Shown piece by piece: positions 1-10,834 of a DNA stretch of 64,000 nucleotides. The stretch is from NCBI GenBank assembly GCA_003255025.1, contig QANY01002271.1:104504-168503 (forward strand). The letters are read 5' to 3'. Numbering within the stretch: the first letter of the stretch is position 1; the number at the start of each line of letters is the position of its first letter. The DNA is from Datisca glomerata. Taxonomy: Eukaryota > Streptophyta > Magnoliopsida > Cucurbitales > Datiscaceae. The position numbers and the translations under genes are program-made. The notes under the pieces are model-generated. The model worked only from the letters and a program-made list of their open reading frames with translations. It had not been told where the DNA came from and did not search any database.

Positions 1-17
1 CCCCCCCCCCCCCCCCC
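1..17. repeat. poly-C tract at window edge
   Basis: The window opens with 17 consecutive C residues followed directly by A-rich sequence. A similar but longer poly-C run interrupted by N occurs near 10.65 kb. Such runs can be real homopolymers or assembly artefacts, and nothing here decides between them. Confidence 0.8.
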
Positions 18-298
18 AATTAAAAATATAAAAAAAATAAAAAGTTTGGGAAAAAAAACCAAGTGAAAGTTATATTTCTCTTTTCTATAGTTATGATGTT
101 AGATATACGATGTAAATAAGACTTGTTTATGCTACAATTAGAAACTTTAGTTTTTTCAAAGATTAAAAAGGCTTTCTACTTATTTTAATTGATGTTTCCC
201 TTTATGTGCATGAATGATGATGGCCTTCTATTAATACAATGGCAGTTAAGAATCTAGTTTGTGATTGGTTCAAATTCTCATGTCTTTCTTCTTCACAG

Positions 299-619
299 CC
301 CTGGAGCCATTCTTTAATTCTGCTGCTTCGCAGTTTGTTTTGGGCCACCAAATCTCCTTTACATTATGGCTATAATTGGCTCCTGTCGTGATCGACAACC
401 GTTTAAACTTGACCCATCTAATATTCTAGTCTGATTTAAGTAAAATATCATAAATGAATGTTCTAACTTTTTAAACTAATGATGTTTTCTCATATAGTTT
501 ATTATAGGTGTATCAATGGCATTACTGACTGTGCTTTTATTTAACTGGGTTGGTTTCATAAGTGCAAGATTTCAAACATTGCATTCACCTACAGAAGTAT
601 CTACTCCAAGAAAGCAATG
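299..619 (+). pseudogene. TPT: Triose-phosphate/phosphate translocator (TPT) pseudogene, two exons
   Basis: TPT exchanges triose phosphate for phosphate across the chloroplast inner envelope. Two exon remnants are readable. Exon A (299-394) follows a CACAG acceptor and encodes ALEPFFNSAASQFVLGHQ and onward, a TPT core segment, but carries an in-frame TAA at 373-375 between TLWL and LAPVVI, and its 3' donor has decayed. Exon B (508-619) starts after TATAG, restores I-G-V-S-M across the junction, encodes FNWVGFIS, then loses one base after GCA so that ISNIAFTYRSIYSKKAM continues in a second frame up to a good GTAAG donor at 620. The remaining TPT exons (transit peptide and most membrane helices) were not found; the sequence from about 690 on is a GGCGC-rich repeat. 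Family assignment is confident; the locus cannot encode a transporter. A PPT or GPT relative is possible but fits less well. Confidence 0.82.
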
Positions 620-689
620 GTAAGATCTTGATTATTTCGTGAGATATCCACGTAAGTTCTATCTATTCATTTTCTATGTCATAACTAGT

Positions 690-1265
690 GTTTTCAAGGC
701 GCAAGGCGCACTCCAACATGACAACCCTCTAGGTCGCCTGGAGACGAGAGGGGTCAAAATGGCATCGCCTGATCGAAGAGACGCGCAATTTGATATGTAC
801 ATAGGAAAAATAATTTTATAGACTACACTTAAAACTATATAGATAACAAAGTAGATATATTACCACTTTAGATAGATAACAAAGTATCATTCATTTTAGA
901 TTGACAACAGAGTTTCCCTCAACTGATCAGAGTTTTCCTAAGGGAAGCTCTATCCCACAGCAAAGGTTTCCTAGGAAAATTCTGTTCAGTTGAACCGAGT
1001 TTTCCCCTAGCAAAAGCTATGTTCACTTGGACAGAGTTTCCCCAAGAAAACTCTAAAACTGAATTTTCTGTCCATTTGGACAGAGTTCCCCCATGGAAGG
1101 AGAGGTCTGAAAATGAAAAAAAAAATGGAGATTGGAGTTAGAAATAAGAAGATAAGGGGATATCTTCAACCAGGCGCCCGCCTGGACTGCAAGGCGCCCA
1201 AATGGCGAGCAAGGCGCTCGCCTGGTTGAAGCGTCGCGCCTCAGCAGGTGTAGAGGCAAGCCCAT
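690..1265. repeat. GGCGC-rich dispersed-repeat-like insertion
   Basis: This stretch is bounded by AAGGCGCAAGGCGCACTCC on the left and a reverse-oriented GGCGC/GCGCC cluster on the right (about 1170-1260), in an otherwise AT-rich neighbourhood. Its middle (about 895-1105) repeats an ACAGAGTTTCCC-type motif several times in both orientations. The arrangement resembles plant non-autonomous transposons with GC-rich, partly complementary ends. No coding capacity was seen, and exact ends and target duplication could not be fixed. Confidence 0.45.
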
Positions 1266-1348
1266 GTCTATGCTTACATTGTACTTCTTGTTTGCATCCC
1301 CCGGCTGTTATTGTAAGCTTGACCTACTGATCTAAAAGAAATTTTTCT

Positions 1349-1558
1349 GAAAACCATTTTAGTCTTTTTAAAGGCTGTCTATGCCTTGAAAGTGAAAAAA
1401 GATCACCATATAAAGCCCTCACATGTATTGAGACAGCTTTCTATCATGCTGCAGATGGGTCGTCAATGAAAGGCCTGGTCATGGCCTTGGCTGCAATTGT
1501 GATCCATCCTTCAGATCCAACTGAGGTGAATCCTGATTTGAGAAGAATCAATTTTTAG
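1349..1558 (+). other. Unidentified exon-like open stretch
   Basis: One frame stays open for about 69 codons to a TAG at 1556-1558 and contains a protein-like portion, YKALTCIETAFYHAADGSSM followed by KGLVMALAAIVIHPSDPTE. A possible donor (GAG then GTGAAT) follows. Composition and codon use look more like coding sequence than the flanks. I do not recognise the family. It may be a captured exon or part of a gene lost to decay. Confidence 0.35.
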
Positions 1559-2281
1559 TGTATAGAGAGAGCGAGGGAGATTTTAAATCCCATTTTGAGG
1601 AAATTTGACATTCTCTTGAGCTCAAGGAAATTAAGTCGCTTATTTCTCATGCCAACAGAATTCTAGTATCAAAATTGACAAGATACCGAAAGAATGAATA
1701 AACTAATCTCTGCAATCACCAGGCAAAATTGGAGTTGAATCAAATTCTACAGTATATCTATTGCTCCCCTGCATCTGCTCTTCTTATGGACATCAGATCC
1801 ATATTATATTGGCTTTTTGAAAAATGGGTTTGTAGATTGGAAAGAAAATAAATTGAAAATTAATGAACATGAAGTCATTCCGAGACGAAAGAATATTTAC
1901 AATTTCTCTACTCCAAAGAAGTCACAGTTAATACCGAGGAGGAAAGTCAGAACGGAACTATTTTCACCAGATATATCTTCAGCGCAACTTCCAAGTTTGA
2001 CATAAACTGCTATTTTCAACCATCTAGCAACAAGGAAAACCAGTTTTTTTTGTTTGTGGGGAGGGTGTTCTGGTTTCTTTGGTTTAAGCTTAATCACAAA
2101 ACCAAAGGAATAAAAACCTAGACAAGCCAACCCACTAGATCAACCATAATGGAGGAAGGGGAAAAGTGGGAAACAATTTTGACAGCAGCTGTTAGTTGAT
2201 GGTTGCACAACAGATTTGGAGTAATTACCAGACAAAAAACAATTGCACAATCCGCATTGAGAGAGCTGAAGAGGCAAGCAA
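1559..2281. other. Intergenic, no gene seen
   Basis: AT-rich sequence downstream of the methyltransferase pseudogene (which ends at 2282 on the minus strand). Short open frames on both strands have no recognisable content. Confidence 0.6.
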
Positions 2282-5200
2282 TCATCTTCTCACCAGAGGT
2301 TTGTGATAAACAAGTAGACGCTGGTCACTCCCATTTTGAAGCTCAATCACCCTCGCATCCCATTGCATTCTTGTAGCAAGCACGCGTGCCATCTCTATAA
2401 CTTCCACATTATCTCTTAGAATAGCCCAACTCTGAGAACCAATAACAATTTGCATTTTTCAAACTGATTATTTATTAAACAAAAACAAATTTGATAATTC
2501 TGTAAACGAAAAACAATGATCAAGCATCTATAAGTACTTCCAGAGATATTGCTTTATCTGCAGGGAGGAATACTGTTCCCAACCTACCAAGCATTATTGG
2601 AGTTCGCGGCAACAAAGAAAAACCTTATGTGCGTGTGTCTTAATGGGGAAAAGTCATTCAAGCGTTATGGGATTTCCAGCATAAGCAATAAACATACCGT
2701 GGGGAGAGGAAGTATACCTCAGGACGTAGAAACCGATCTATCTCCATAGAACAAGATCTCAACTATTAAATTTGTACTCTAAATTTGGATATAGCAGTGC
2801 CCTTTTGTGGATAAATTTCAGTAGAAAAGTTCAAAAAGAATAGGATGCAATTTTTTTTTAAACTTAATTACATTAAAAGTTGTACAGGGAACATATAATA
2901 GGCAGGAGGTTGACAAAATCTTGGTCATGTTCCATTTTTCACTAACAAAATAGTAGCTCTAAACACAAGGATCGTATTTTTTCTCTTTTATCTTCTTTCG
3001 ATTCTTTATATGAGTTTAGGAGAAGAAATAACATGATCTAACAAAAGAAGAAAGTCAAAAGAAAAATCACTTACCAAGTCCCATTAGGGTTTATGAGATA
3101 TTGGGGGGTAAACTATATTCTTATGCCTAAGCTGTTACAGTTTTTCTTTTCATTTTCTTCTTCTTATTTTTACCATACTCGGTGGAAATTTAAAGACAAT
3201 AGTCCCAGAATTTCTTAGTTGCTCCAATATTCACATACGTATTGGGATATGAATGCTAGGTAATTGAATTTGACTTGAATCTGCCTTCTGACATCACCAT
3301 AGAGCTAAAGGATTGAGAAACTGAAATATATACTTACGAGTCATGCAAAACACCAGCAAAACCTTGATCAAGTATGAGAGGAAGATTGTAATGAGCCCCA
3401 ATAGGCACAACGTTCATGACCCACACTGATTTCTTATCCTCCACAAATGCAGAATTCAACCCCCATAATGAGCATTCATGTCCATCACATTGCGTATCAT
3501 ATTAAACGAAGGTAACGAGTCTTCATCGCCTGGCCTCTTTAGATGGTCAGAGAAGATTAAGGGTGTAAGTAAAAACCAGTAGTTTTTAAGAGCGGATCTC
3601 CAGATCTGCAAGTCATCAAAGAAGTCTTCTGGCTGAACTCCTGTAAAGATGGAAAAATGGCTCAATAAATGAAGGCAATATCAATGTGGGCAAGAAGTAA
3701 ATGTTACAATGTCCCAGCAAATACAATCGCAACCGAAGACGGAAACGAAGTGATAAACCAGATAGATCTAATGAAAAGTACTTTCCATGAACTTCAAGCT
3801 CTAGTATAGTCAATTCAGAAGCAGATGACTTGTTCTACATAGGAATCCACCTTTTACTGGTAGTTCCACCTATACAGGATGTAAGAGGATGGCAATACGT
3901 TTGAACATCATTCACTTCTTTACAAAGTGGAATAGCACCATGCTTGCTACAAGTAAAGTAAATAAAAAAATACAGAAATTTTGAAGTTAGTAACCAAGCT
4001 AAATCCTTAAATGAGAAATGACAGAGACATGTATTCAACTCATAGAACCGCACTCAAATATACAAAGCTTAAAAGGTCTGTTCAAACAGCTGCTTTGCCT
4101 ATTATAAAAGAGAAATGATATAAAGGTTACTGAAAAGAAGAAGAAGAAGCTAGTTAACTATCCTCATCGGGACGTATAGCAATGAGGATCTGCTGTTTTC
4201 TGCCAGATGAAAGTTTCCTCCTCCTGACCTAGAAGTTTCCAACAAATTCCCTGTGCCAACTCTTCCATTGTTCTTAACATGCTCGTCATCATTATTGATG
4301 AACCTCCTTGAGGCTTGCTAAGAGGTGAGGTTAAAATAAAATAACCTCCATGCTTGAGCAACCGATCAAGATCAGTTAGGAACATCCCATCTGTTTTCAA
4401 GTTATTCCTTACGCAATTAAGCAATCACTTGAAGATGGCATATTCTACCTTCACATTGAAAAATCCAAGAATATAGTTGGAGAAAACAGTATGCCAAGTC
4501 CAGTCAAAAGGTCTTGCAGGAATTTCAATTATTAATGTATGGCAGTTTACTGAGGCATTTTAATTTTACATTTTATACACCATACTCACGTATGGATAAA
4601 ACACAACTCACCAAAATACATTTAGAGCAAATGAATCACTGCATTTTATAGAAAATCCACCAGTAACGAACTAGATATGCAATATTTAATCCTGAAAGTA
4701 CCTTTATTGTCTCAAACAATACCACATTTAGCGCAATGAACCATGTCAAATGACAATGATGGATATGGAAGCTGTCTTGCAATGAAATTTTCCGATAATT
4801 GTAGGAAGACCTCTCTCAAGGGCCAATTGAACTTGGCTTCCAGTTGGCTCAAATGGGGCAACACAAATCGCCATCATCTTCAGCGATGATAAATGAGCTC
4901 CGAAGCTACTAAAACCGCACCTGTATTTAACAGGGATAAATTAGAAAACTGCACTAAAGAAGGTCTATAGCAGTCAATATACAGTATGAAAAAGAGGAAA
5001 ACAAATGCTATAGTTTCTCTAGATGATAAGCTTAGTTATTAGATGCTGAAATAGCACACTAACTGTCATCCAAAAGATTTCATTCATTTTAAAACTCACA
5101 GTGAAGGCAACAATAACATCCAAGAGATGAGCGGAAGACTTACATCGGCTTCAAGAAATTCAGAATCACGTAATATCTGCAATTTGACGAGAATGATCTT

Positions 5201-5930
5201 TGACACCATAAAAAACCAGTACATCCTCTGAGTGAAAAGCAATTTGATTCTCTTCTAATAGCATTAACCTAGAAAGTTTATCTAAAAGTCAGGGCTCACA
5301 AAACCAAATCACTATCATGACCCTGATGGGTCCTAAATTCTTAAAAAAAAACATGAAGATGTTATTTTTGTGTTTTAGCTTGATTTGAATACCTTTTGGT
5401 CATGCTTCCAGAAGAAAGAAATTGATCTTTGGTTATCTTCACATTAGCACTTCATATCACATCCCTACCAGCTAGCAATCTCAAGGGAATCCTATAATCT
5501 TTAGGAGCACTAATCAGACAACGCTCTCCTTCTATTGATACACCACAATGCCTATCAAACTCCTCACCATCTTTAAATCCAGCTAACAAGTTGGCTGAAA
5601 CGTTGTAACAGGGTACATAGAGCTCTCTCTCTTTGCCACACAGGCCAAGCTCTGTTTCTTTAGTAGGTCCTAATAAGAGAGACTTCAGCTCCAAATAATT
5701 AACTGCAGCGTGCTCCTTTAACCTTCTATAGTTACTATAAATTACAGATACTGGTGTAGGAGAAACTGTGTCAAAGGCATTCCAAGAAGTCGATCCTAAG
5801 ACTGTAGTTACTGCAAGTAAACTGATAAGGTACAAAAGCAATCAGTTGAGTGCCGGTGCAGGGCCAAAGCTAAAAGACCTAGCTTCTTCAACCAGAAGGT
5901 TTCCACGTCCAAAACATTTTCCGTCATTTT
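2282..5930 (-). pseudogene. QUL1: QUASIMODO2-like putative methyltransferase (PMT4/PMT5 class) pseudogene
   Basis: Intact members are Golgi type II membrane proteins with an S-adenosylmethionine methyltransferase domain linked to pectin methylation. Exons, 5' to 3' on the minus strand: about 5930-5396 (membrane segment LLLYLISLL, then ELGLCGKERELYVPCYNVSA and EEFDRHC); 5276-5141 (LMLLEENQIAFHSED); about 4921-4702 (CGFSSFGAHL, ICVAPFEPTGSQVQLALERG); 4389-4167 (GGYFILTSPLSKPQG, TADPHCYTSR); about 3948-3786 (GAIPLCKE, TTSKRWIP); 3640-3338 (NMIRNVMDMNAHYGG); about 2750-2718 (EIDRFLRPE); 2440-2282 (MARVLATRMQWDARVIELQN and the terminal stop). Most introns keep GT-AG ends. Disabling changes: Trp to TGA at 5842-5844, 5452-5454 and 4712-4714; a TAG at 3835-3837; frameshifts near 5150, 4770 and 3457; a donor GT to AT near 4166; Gly to Ser in the SAM-binding motif CGFGSFG. 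Family assignment is very secure; choice between QUL1 and QUL2 is not. Confidence 0.92.
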
Positions 5931-5940
5931 TTTCAGTTGA

Positions 5941-6027
5941 AAGTTGAAAGTTTCCCGTCATTTTTCTAAAATAGTTCAAAAATTATCCGTATGAGATTTT
6001 CGAAAAATGACGGGAAACTTTCAACTT
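5941..6027. repeat. 25-bp perfect inverted repeat (hairpin)
   Basis: The left arm at 5941-5965 is exactly complementary to the right arm at 6003-6027, with a 37-nt spacer. The arms contain the core AAAATGACGGGAAACTTTC. It lies just upstream of the methyltransferase pseudogene's first exon. It may be a small MITE or a solo terminal repeat pair; no target duplication is obvious. Confidence 0.85.
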
Positions 6028-7854
6028 GTGGGGTGAAATTTTTTTCAGTTATTCTAATTTTGTTTTATAATGATTTTTTCTCCATTTAGATCTAAATCTA
6101 TGTTGATTTTCATCTATTTAGATCTAGATTTATAATGATTTTTCTCCATAAATCTAGATCTATGATATTTTTCTTCAGTAGTATTTATTTTATGTATGTC
6201 TATGATAGATCTAGTCCAGATCTACAAGTTTTGGTGGTCGAATATGCCAGGTTTTTCGTTGGTTCATTTGACAAAAGTATTTCAACCGATTTCAGTCAGT
6301 CAAACTTTTTTGGGTGGCGGAGATACTTAAAACGAGCCAAGATGAAGAACTCTATATTATCTTCCATGTTCGTTAAGTAGTTTTCTTATTATTATGACTT
6401 ATTTTTATATTTTGATCGAGTTTTTATGTTGATCTTTTGAAATTTAGTTTATCTTTATTGATAAATCTATATTTTCTTATTATTATATTGATCTAGATCT
6501 ATACTCGTTTTTTTTAAGTAAATAAATTTTTTGTCAAAAAAGATATTAAGAGTTTGGTGCATATAAACTCAAATTTGAATGTATTTTGAGAAATCAATTA
6601 TCATTTTTGAAGACGGTTATTGTAAAATAAATATTTTAAATCTAAAATAGAATTTTTAGATACTTCTCAAATATAAAAAATATTTATATAATGTTACTTA
6701 TGTCCAATAAAAATACTAAAATATTTTGAATATATATGTATGCATCTATTTTCTTGGAATAGAAATTCTTTGCCGTTGAGTGTTGAAGACTGAAAGTTCC
6801 TAATAGGTTGATAAATTAATAAAAAAATAAAATTAAAAGTAATACCAACCCAAAAGGACAGAAGATACCCAAAATGCTCGATTTAAATTATGAAAATTGG
6901 ACCATTGCGACTCAAGTTGTCATATATTTTAATTGAATTTCTTTTTATAGTTAAATCGTGATATGAATGTACAATCACATTAAAAAATAAATTTTGTATT
7001 ATCATAAAATAAAAATATTTCTACAATAAAAGGGAAACAGGAAAAGTTGAACACATTTCACATTTGGCCTCCATAAAACTATAAAACAGTGGAGTTGGAT
7101 AGGAGTTGGCTTCTATTCTTCCATCTGAATATTTCATTCAAAAATGATGGTGCAAATCTGATTATAAAAAAACTTAACTGTTTAGATGCGTTGAACATAA
7201 CACTTCATTGTTATTTTAATCAAGAATCGTGCGTGACAAACACTTTAATCATATTATCGAGAGAAGTTACTTTTCACTATTACATTTTTCATTGATCCTC
7301 TATTATCGTTATGGATCCTCTAATTTCAATTATGTCTTTTTAGTTTTCTTGTACTAGGATTAGTGATGAAAGAAATCTTGCTTAATTTTGTTGTTTTTTT
7401 ATTGAATTGATCCCTTATGTGTTCTTCACAGTTTACAATTCTTACTTCTTTAGATAATTCAATTAAAATTTCTTCCATCATTAATATCATATATTTTTCA
7501 TAGGTGAAATTCAATAAAATTTATCTGTCTCTTTAAAGATTAACGTGTTCACTTATATTTTTATTAAAATGATACATAGAACGCTTAAGTAAATAAATAA
7601 CTGAAGCGAAGAAAATCATATTTTTAAGACTTATTTAATCGGGCTTAATTATTATAGTTATGAGATAACATGAATTGATTTCGACCTGTCATTCTAAATT
7701 TTAGAATTTATTGATCAATAGAGAATTGTAAATTAGATAATAGTAAATCGTAAAATCTTAGATATTTTAATCCCTTAAATTCTTATTTTAAATTATTTTA
7801 TTTATTTTATCTTATTTCTTTAATTTTAATACTTTGAATTTGGTGTGTTAAAAA
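6028..7854. other. AT-rich region upstream of QUL pseudogene, no gene seen
   Basis: Strongly AT-rich sequence. The only structure recognised is the segment at 6612-6712, listed separately, which recurs near 36.3 kb. Confidence 0.55.
6612..6712 (+). repeat. Dispersed repeat copy 1 (partner at 36.25 kb)
   Basis: About 100 bp here match 36250-36352 in the same orientation with only a few substitutions; both contain AAAATAAATATTTTAAAT, GAATTTTTAGATACTT and ATATTTATATAATGTT. This copy lies about 0.7 kb upstream of the QUL pseudogene's first exon. The other lies about 1.6 kb from a QUL first-exon-like scrap, so the pair may mark a duplicated QUL 5' region. Confidence 0.75.
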
Positions 7855-8366
7855 GTTAATTTAGTCTCTGGTAGCTTTTTTGTAAAATAGATTAGTTTTA
7901 ACTGTAAGTTTGCTTTCTTAGGTTTTTTTTTTCTATTTCATAATTATATCTCTTTTGTTCTAGGTTCCGACTCACAACCACTAATTTATAGGTACTGCAA
8001 TATGACAAGTTACAGGTTTGAGCTTTGTTAAATTTTCTTAGCAGTTTCTTGCTACGGCAAAAAAACACATTTTATTTTTCCTATTTCATGATGTTTTTCT
8101 TTTATTTCATGTTATTAGTCACAAAAACAAATTAATAATTTTTCTTAGCTGTTTATAGTTTTGAAATTAGCAAGAAAATACTAAGAAAAATGAACAAAAC
8201 TAAAACGTGTAACTTGTTACATTACAATAATTCAAATTAGTTACTGTGACAAACAACTTAAAACCAAAGAAAGTTGACAAGAAAATAAAATGAAACTAAG
8301 AAGCAAACTTGCAATGAAAACTTATCTAGTTTTTTCTAAACTATAACTAATGGAAGAATTAATTAA
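7855..8366. repeat. Long imperfect inverted repeat (foldback/MITE-like)
   Basis: The left half (about 7855-8065) and the reverse complement of the right half (about 8150-8366) align along their length with many mismatches and small gaps. Shared landmarks are GTAAGTTTGCTTTCTTAG against GCAAGTTTGCTTCTTAG, ACAAGTTACAGGTTT against ACAAGTTACACGTTTT, and the TTCTTAG...TTTCTTGCTA run. About 85 nt separate the arms. The structure could give a foldback RNA. No coding sequence; exact ends and target duplication are uncertain. Confidence 0.7.
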
Positions 8367-8731
8367 CCACAGCCAAAGTACATGATATCAATGATGAAAA
8401 TAATTTTAATTTAATAGTCTAAACAAGCAAGCAAGAACCATAAACTTTAAAAAACACATAAAGGATTAATTTAATAATGAACAATACTACACTAAACACA
8501 GTTTTATCCTTAACCCTTATACAAAAAATGTATAGACATAGGTAGAATAAAGTTATTGTTGGTGCCCAAAATTTGGATAGTCCACCACGAGAAAGCCAAA
8601 GAGACGATTGGGCAATCGTGGACAAGCTTAATGTGACATGTCATGATCAACTAGTCTGTATCAATCAAGCTACATTGGCAAAGAATAGCTCAAATACCTA
8701 AAAATAATAAGAAAGAAACAAGAGAAATTAC

Positions 8732-9240
8732 TGTATGGATTAAAATTAAACATAATAAATATGTTATATAACACAAATAATCATATCTGTATATTTTTAT
8801 AAAATTCTGTAAACTCTAATTTTAGATACATATGTCATTTTAATTTGTATGAGAAACAGATTTGTATAACTCGATTATAGAAGGTTTACCTAGTTCCATG
8901 GATAATTGAATTATAAATTGGAGGATCAGATCTTCTAAATTGACACAAGTCTTTGAGTTCTTCTCCAGGATTCTCTCTTGAAGGAATAAGGATAACTACT
9001 CTAAGAAAACAAAGTTTTATTGTTTATGTAATTTGGGGACCATAACCCTTATTAATAAACATTAATATTTCTAATTTGGTCATTCAACGAATTAGAATAT
9101 CATTTATGGTATCTACATATTAATTTCATGATAGTTATACTCATAAGTCTTAAAATTTTAATTTCTTAATTAGACTATTCAAAAATAGCACACACATTTT
9201 ATTTAATATATGTGACCTTATATGTTGAATTTTTTCAACA
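8732..9240 (-). repeat. Copia A 3' LTR
   Basis: 509 bp with TG...CA termini; the minus strand begins with the small palindrome-like TGTTGAAAAAATTCAACA. It differs from the 27427-27949 LTR by numerous substitutions and small indels, indicating an old insertion. It contains the shared stretch GTGTTATATAACATATTTAT near its 3' end. Confidence 0.85.
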
Positions 9241-9676
9241 ATCTTCCACTGGGCCACATATGTAAACTTGTAAATGTGTTTAACTTTATGAACTCTCAAA
9301 ATTTGCTATCTCAACGATAAGGTATATCCGAAACAATCTTGTCCATTGATTATATAGACATAGGATCAAAGCGGTATTCGCTACCCATCAATGCTCACAT
9401 ATACCAATATAATCAAATGACATAGATCAATCATGGATGCTTAGAACGACAATTACATGTAATGTGGTCCTACTTTACTTTAATGAGGTCAACACTAACA
9501 TAATGTCACTTAGTGGAGTGAACTGAATAACTTTATTTCTGATAAGAAAATACCAAATACATAAATTTTCAAAAAAATGCAACATAAAGCCATAAACAAA
9601 CTTTCACTAAACCATGCTATCCCCAAACAACAAACACTCACACGGGCAGTGTGCTCATGAAAGACCTTGGGTGGTA
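8732..9676 (-). mobile_element. 3' end of a Ty1/copia element: pol end, 3' UTR, PPT, 3' LTR
   Basis: Read on the minus strand from 9676: the end of the RNase H region encodes GLPPKVFHEHTARVSV, the usual last segment of copia pol. About 400 bp of untranslated sequence follow, then a purine-rich tract ending CCCAGTGGAAGAT (9253-9241), typical of a copia polypurine tract. Next comes an LTR that starts TGTTGAAAAAATTC at 9240 and ends ...ATCCATACA at 8732. The LTR aligns end to end with the 5' LTR at 27427-27949, so both belong to one family. No pol sequence continues beyond about 9676, where CACTA subterminal repeats begin. The outer flank (8727-8731) reads GTAAT in element orientation. Confidence 0.85.
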
Positions 9677-10834
9677 ATCCCAAAAAATTTGTCGCAAAAG
9701 GTTTTCGAGATGAAATTATGTTCGTCATGAACTTCGTCGCTTTTGATTCGTTAGCGAAAGTCTTTCGCGATGAAATATGAATCTCGTCGCGTGAGGCTTT
9801 AGCGATAAAAAAATTGGTCGCGAAAGGTTTTCGCGATGAAAATAAATATTGGTAGCGAAATGGTTTCCACGACCAAAATAAAACTGGTCATAAAGGCTTT
9901 TGTGACGAAAAAAATTTAGTAGCCAAAGGTATTTTCACAACCAAAAAACATTTTGTCGCAAAAATCTTTGCCACAAAAAAAAGTTTCATCGCAAAAACCT
10001 TTTGCCACCAAATTTTTTTCGTCGCGAAATGTTTTCAGCGACCAAATTTTACATTACAAAATACTGTAATAGTAATTAATATCATCAAAAAATTTATCAA
10101 ACCCGATATTTTTCTAAGAAATACATATATATCATTAAAATAGTAGTTCGTTAAAAAAATTTTGAATCATAATTCATTACAGAATTTGGTTCACAAATAT
10201 ATCCAAAGGAAAATAAAGAACAAAGTATTTAAAGTTTGATGTTACGACTACAAAGCTTAAAAAATATTTTATAGCTCATATTTCTGTTGTTGAGTCATTG
10301 TCAGGAGATGAAAAACTCTTTTGACGAGCCCAAGCAAGTAAACTTGTAGTTGGCTCTCCATCGACTTGATTTGTTTTTTTTTTTAAATTCTATATTTTCA
10401 ACTCCAACTCGACTCTTTTTCTTAGAAGATGTCGGTGGGCCTCCATGTCCAAGATCTTTATTTCGCCATAAGACTTTTTCAACTATCTCTTCTTCGGAGC
10501 GAGGTGTGGCATCCTTAACGATAGACTCATCTCGTAAAGCACATATGCATTTCCTGTGTAACATCATAATGAGCCAAGCAGAAAATATTCAAAAATCATC
10601 TAGCACGTTCATATACAAAGTGATAACTCATCTCCCCCCCCCCCCCCCCCCCCCCCCCCCCCNNCCCCCCCCCCCCCCACACCCACCCACACACCCACCC
10701 ACACACCGAGACACACATTGAAACTAACACTACTATCAAGACAAGGAGCATCAATTCAGAAAATATTCAAAAATCATCTAACACGCTCATATACAAAGTG
10801 ATTTTGGTCACTAAAAGTGATTTTTCTTGCAGTG
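9677..10834 (-). mobile_element. CACTA (En/Spm-type) element remnant, one end missing
   Basis: The right terminus read on the minus strand from 10834 is CACTGCAAGAAAAATCACTT, a CACTA-type terminal repeat. From 9690 to 10045 there are about ten degenerate subterminal motifs of the GTCGCGAAAGGTTTTCGCGA type, usual for this superfamily. The minus strand at 10301-10567 encodes ATPRSEEEIVEKVL and DLGHGGPPTSSKKKSRVGVE, which resembles the C-terminal part of plant Ptta/En/Spm transposase proteins, lacking most of the gene. The opposite terminus is absent: at about 9676 the element abuts the broken end of the copia pol region. Superfamily assignment is fairly confident, the protein match moderately so. 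Confidence 0.68.
10581..10802. repeat. 44-bp direct repeat flanking a poly-C tract with N gap
   Basis: Positions 10581-10624 and 10759-10802 are the same 44-bp sequence with two mismatches, starting GAAAATATTCAAAAATCATC. Between them lie a poly-C run (10634-10678) interrupted by two N at 10663-10664, and a CCCACA/CACACC-rich stretch. The N bases show the assembly was unresolved here; the true C-run length is unknown. Confidence 0.85.
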
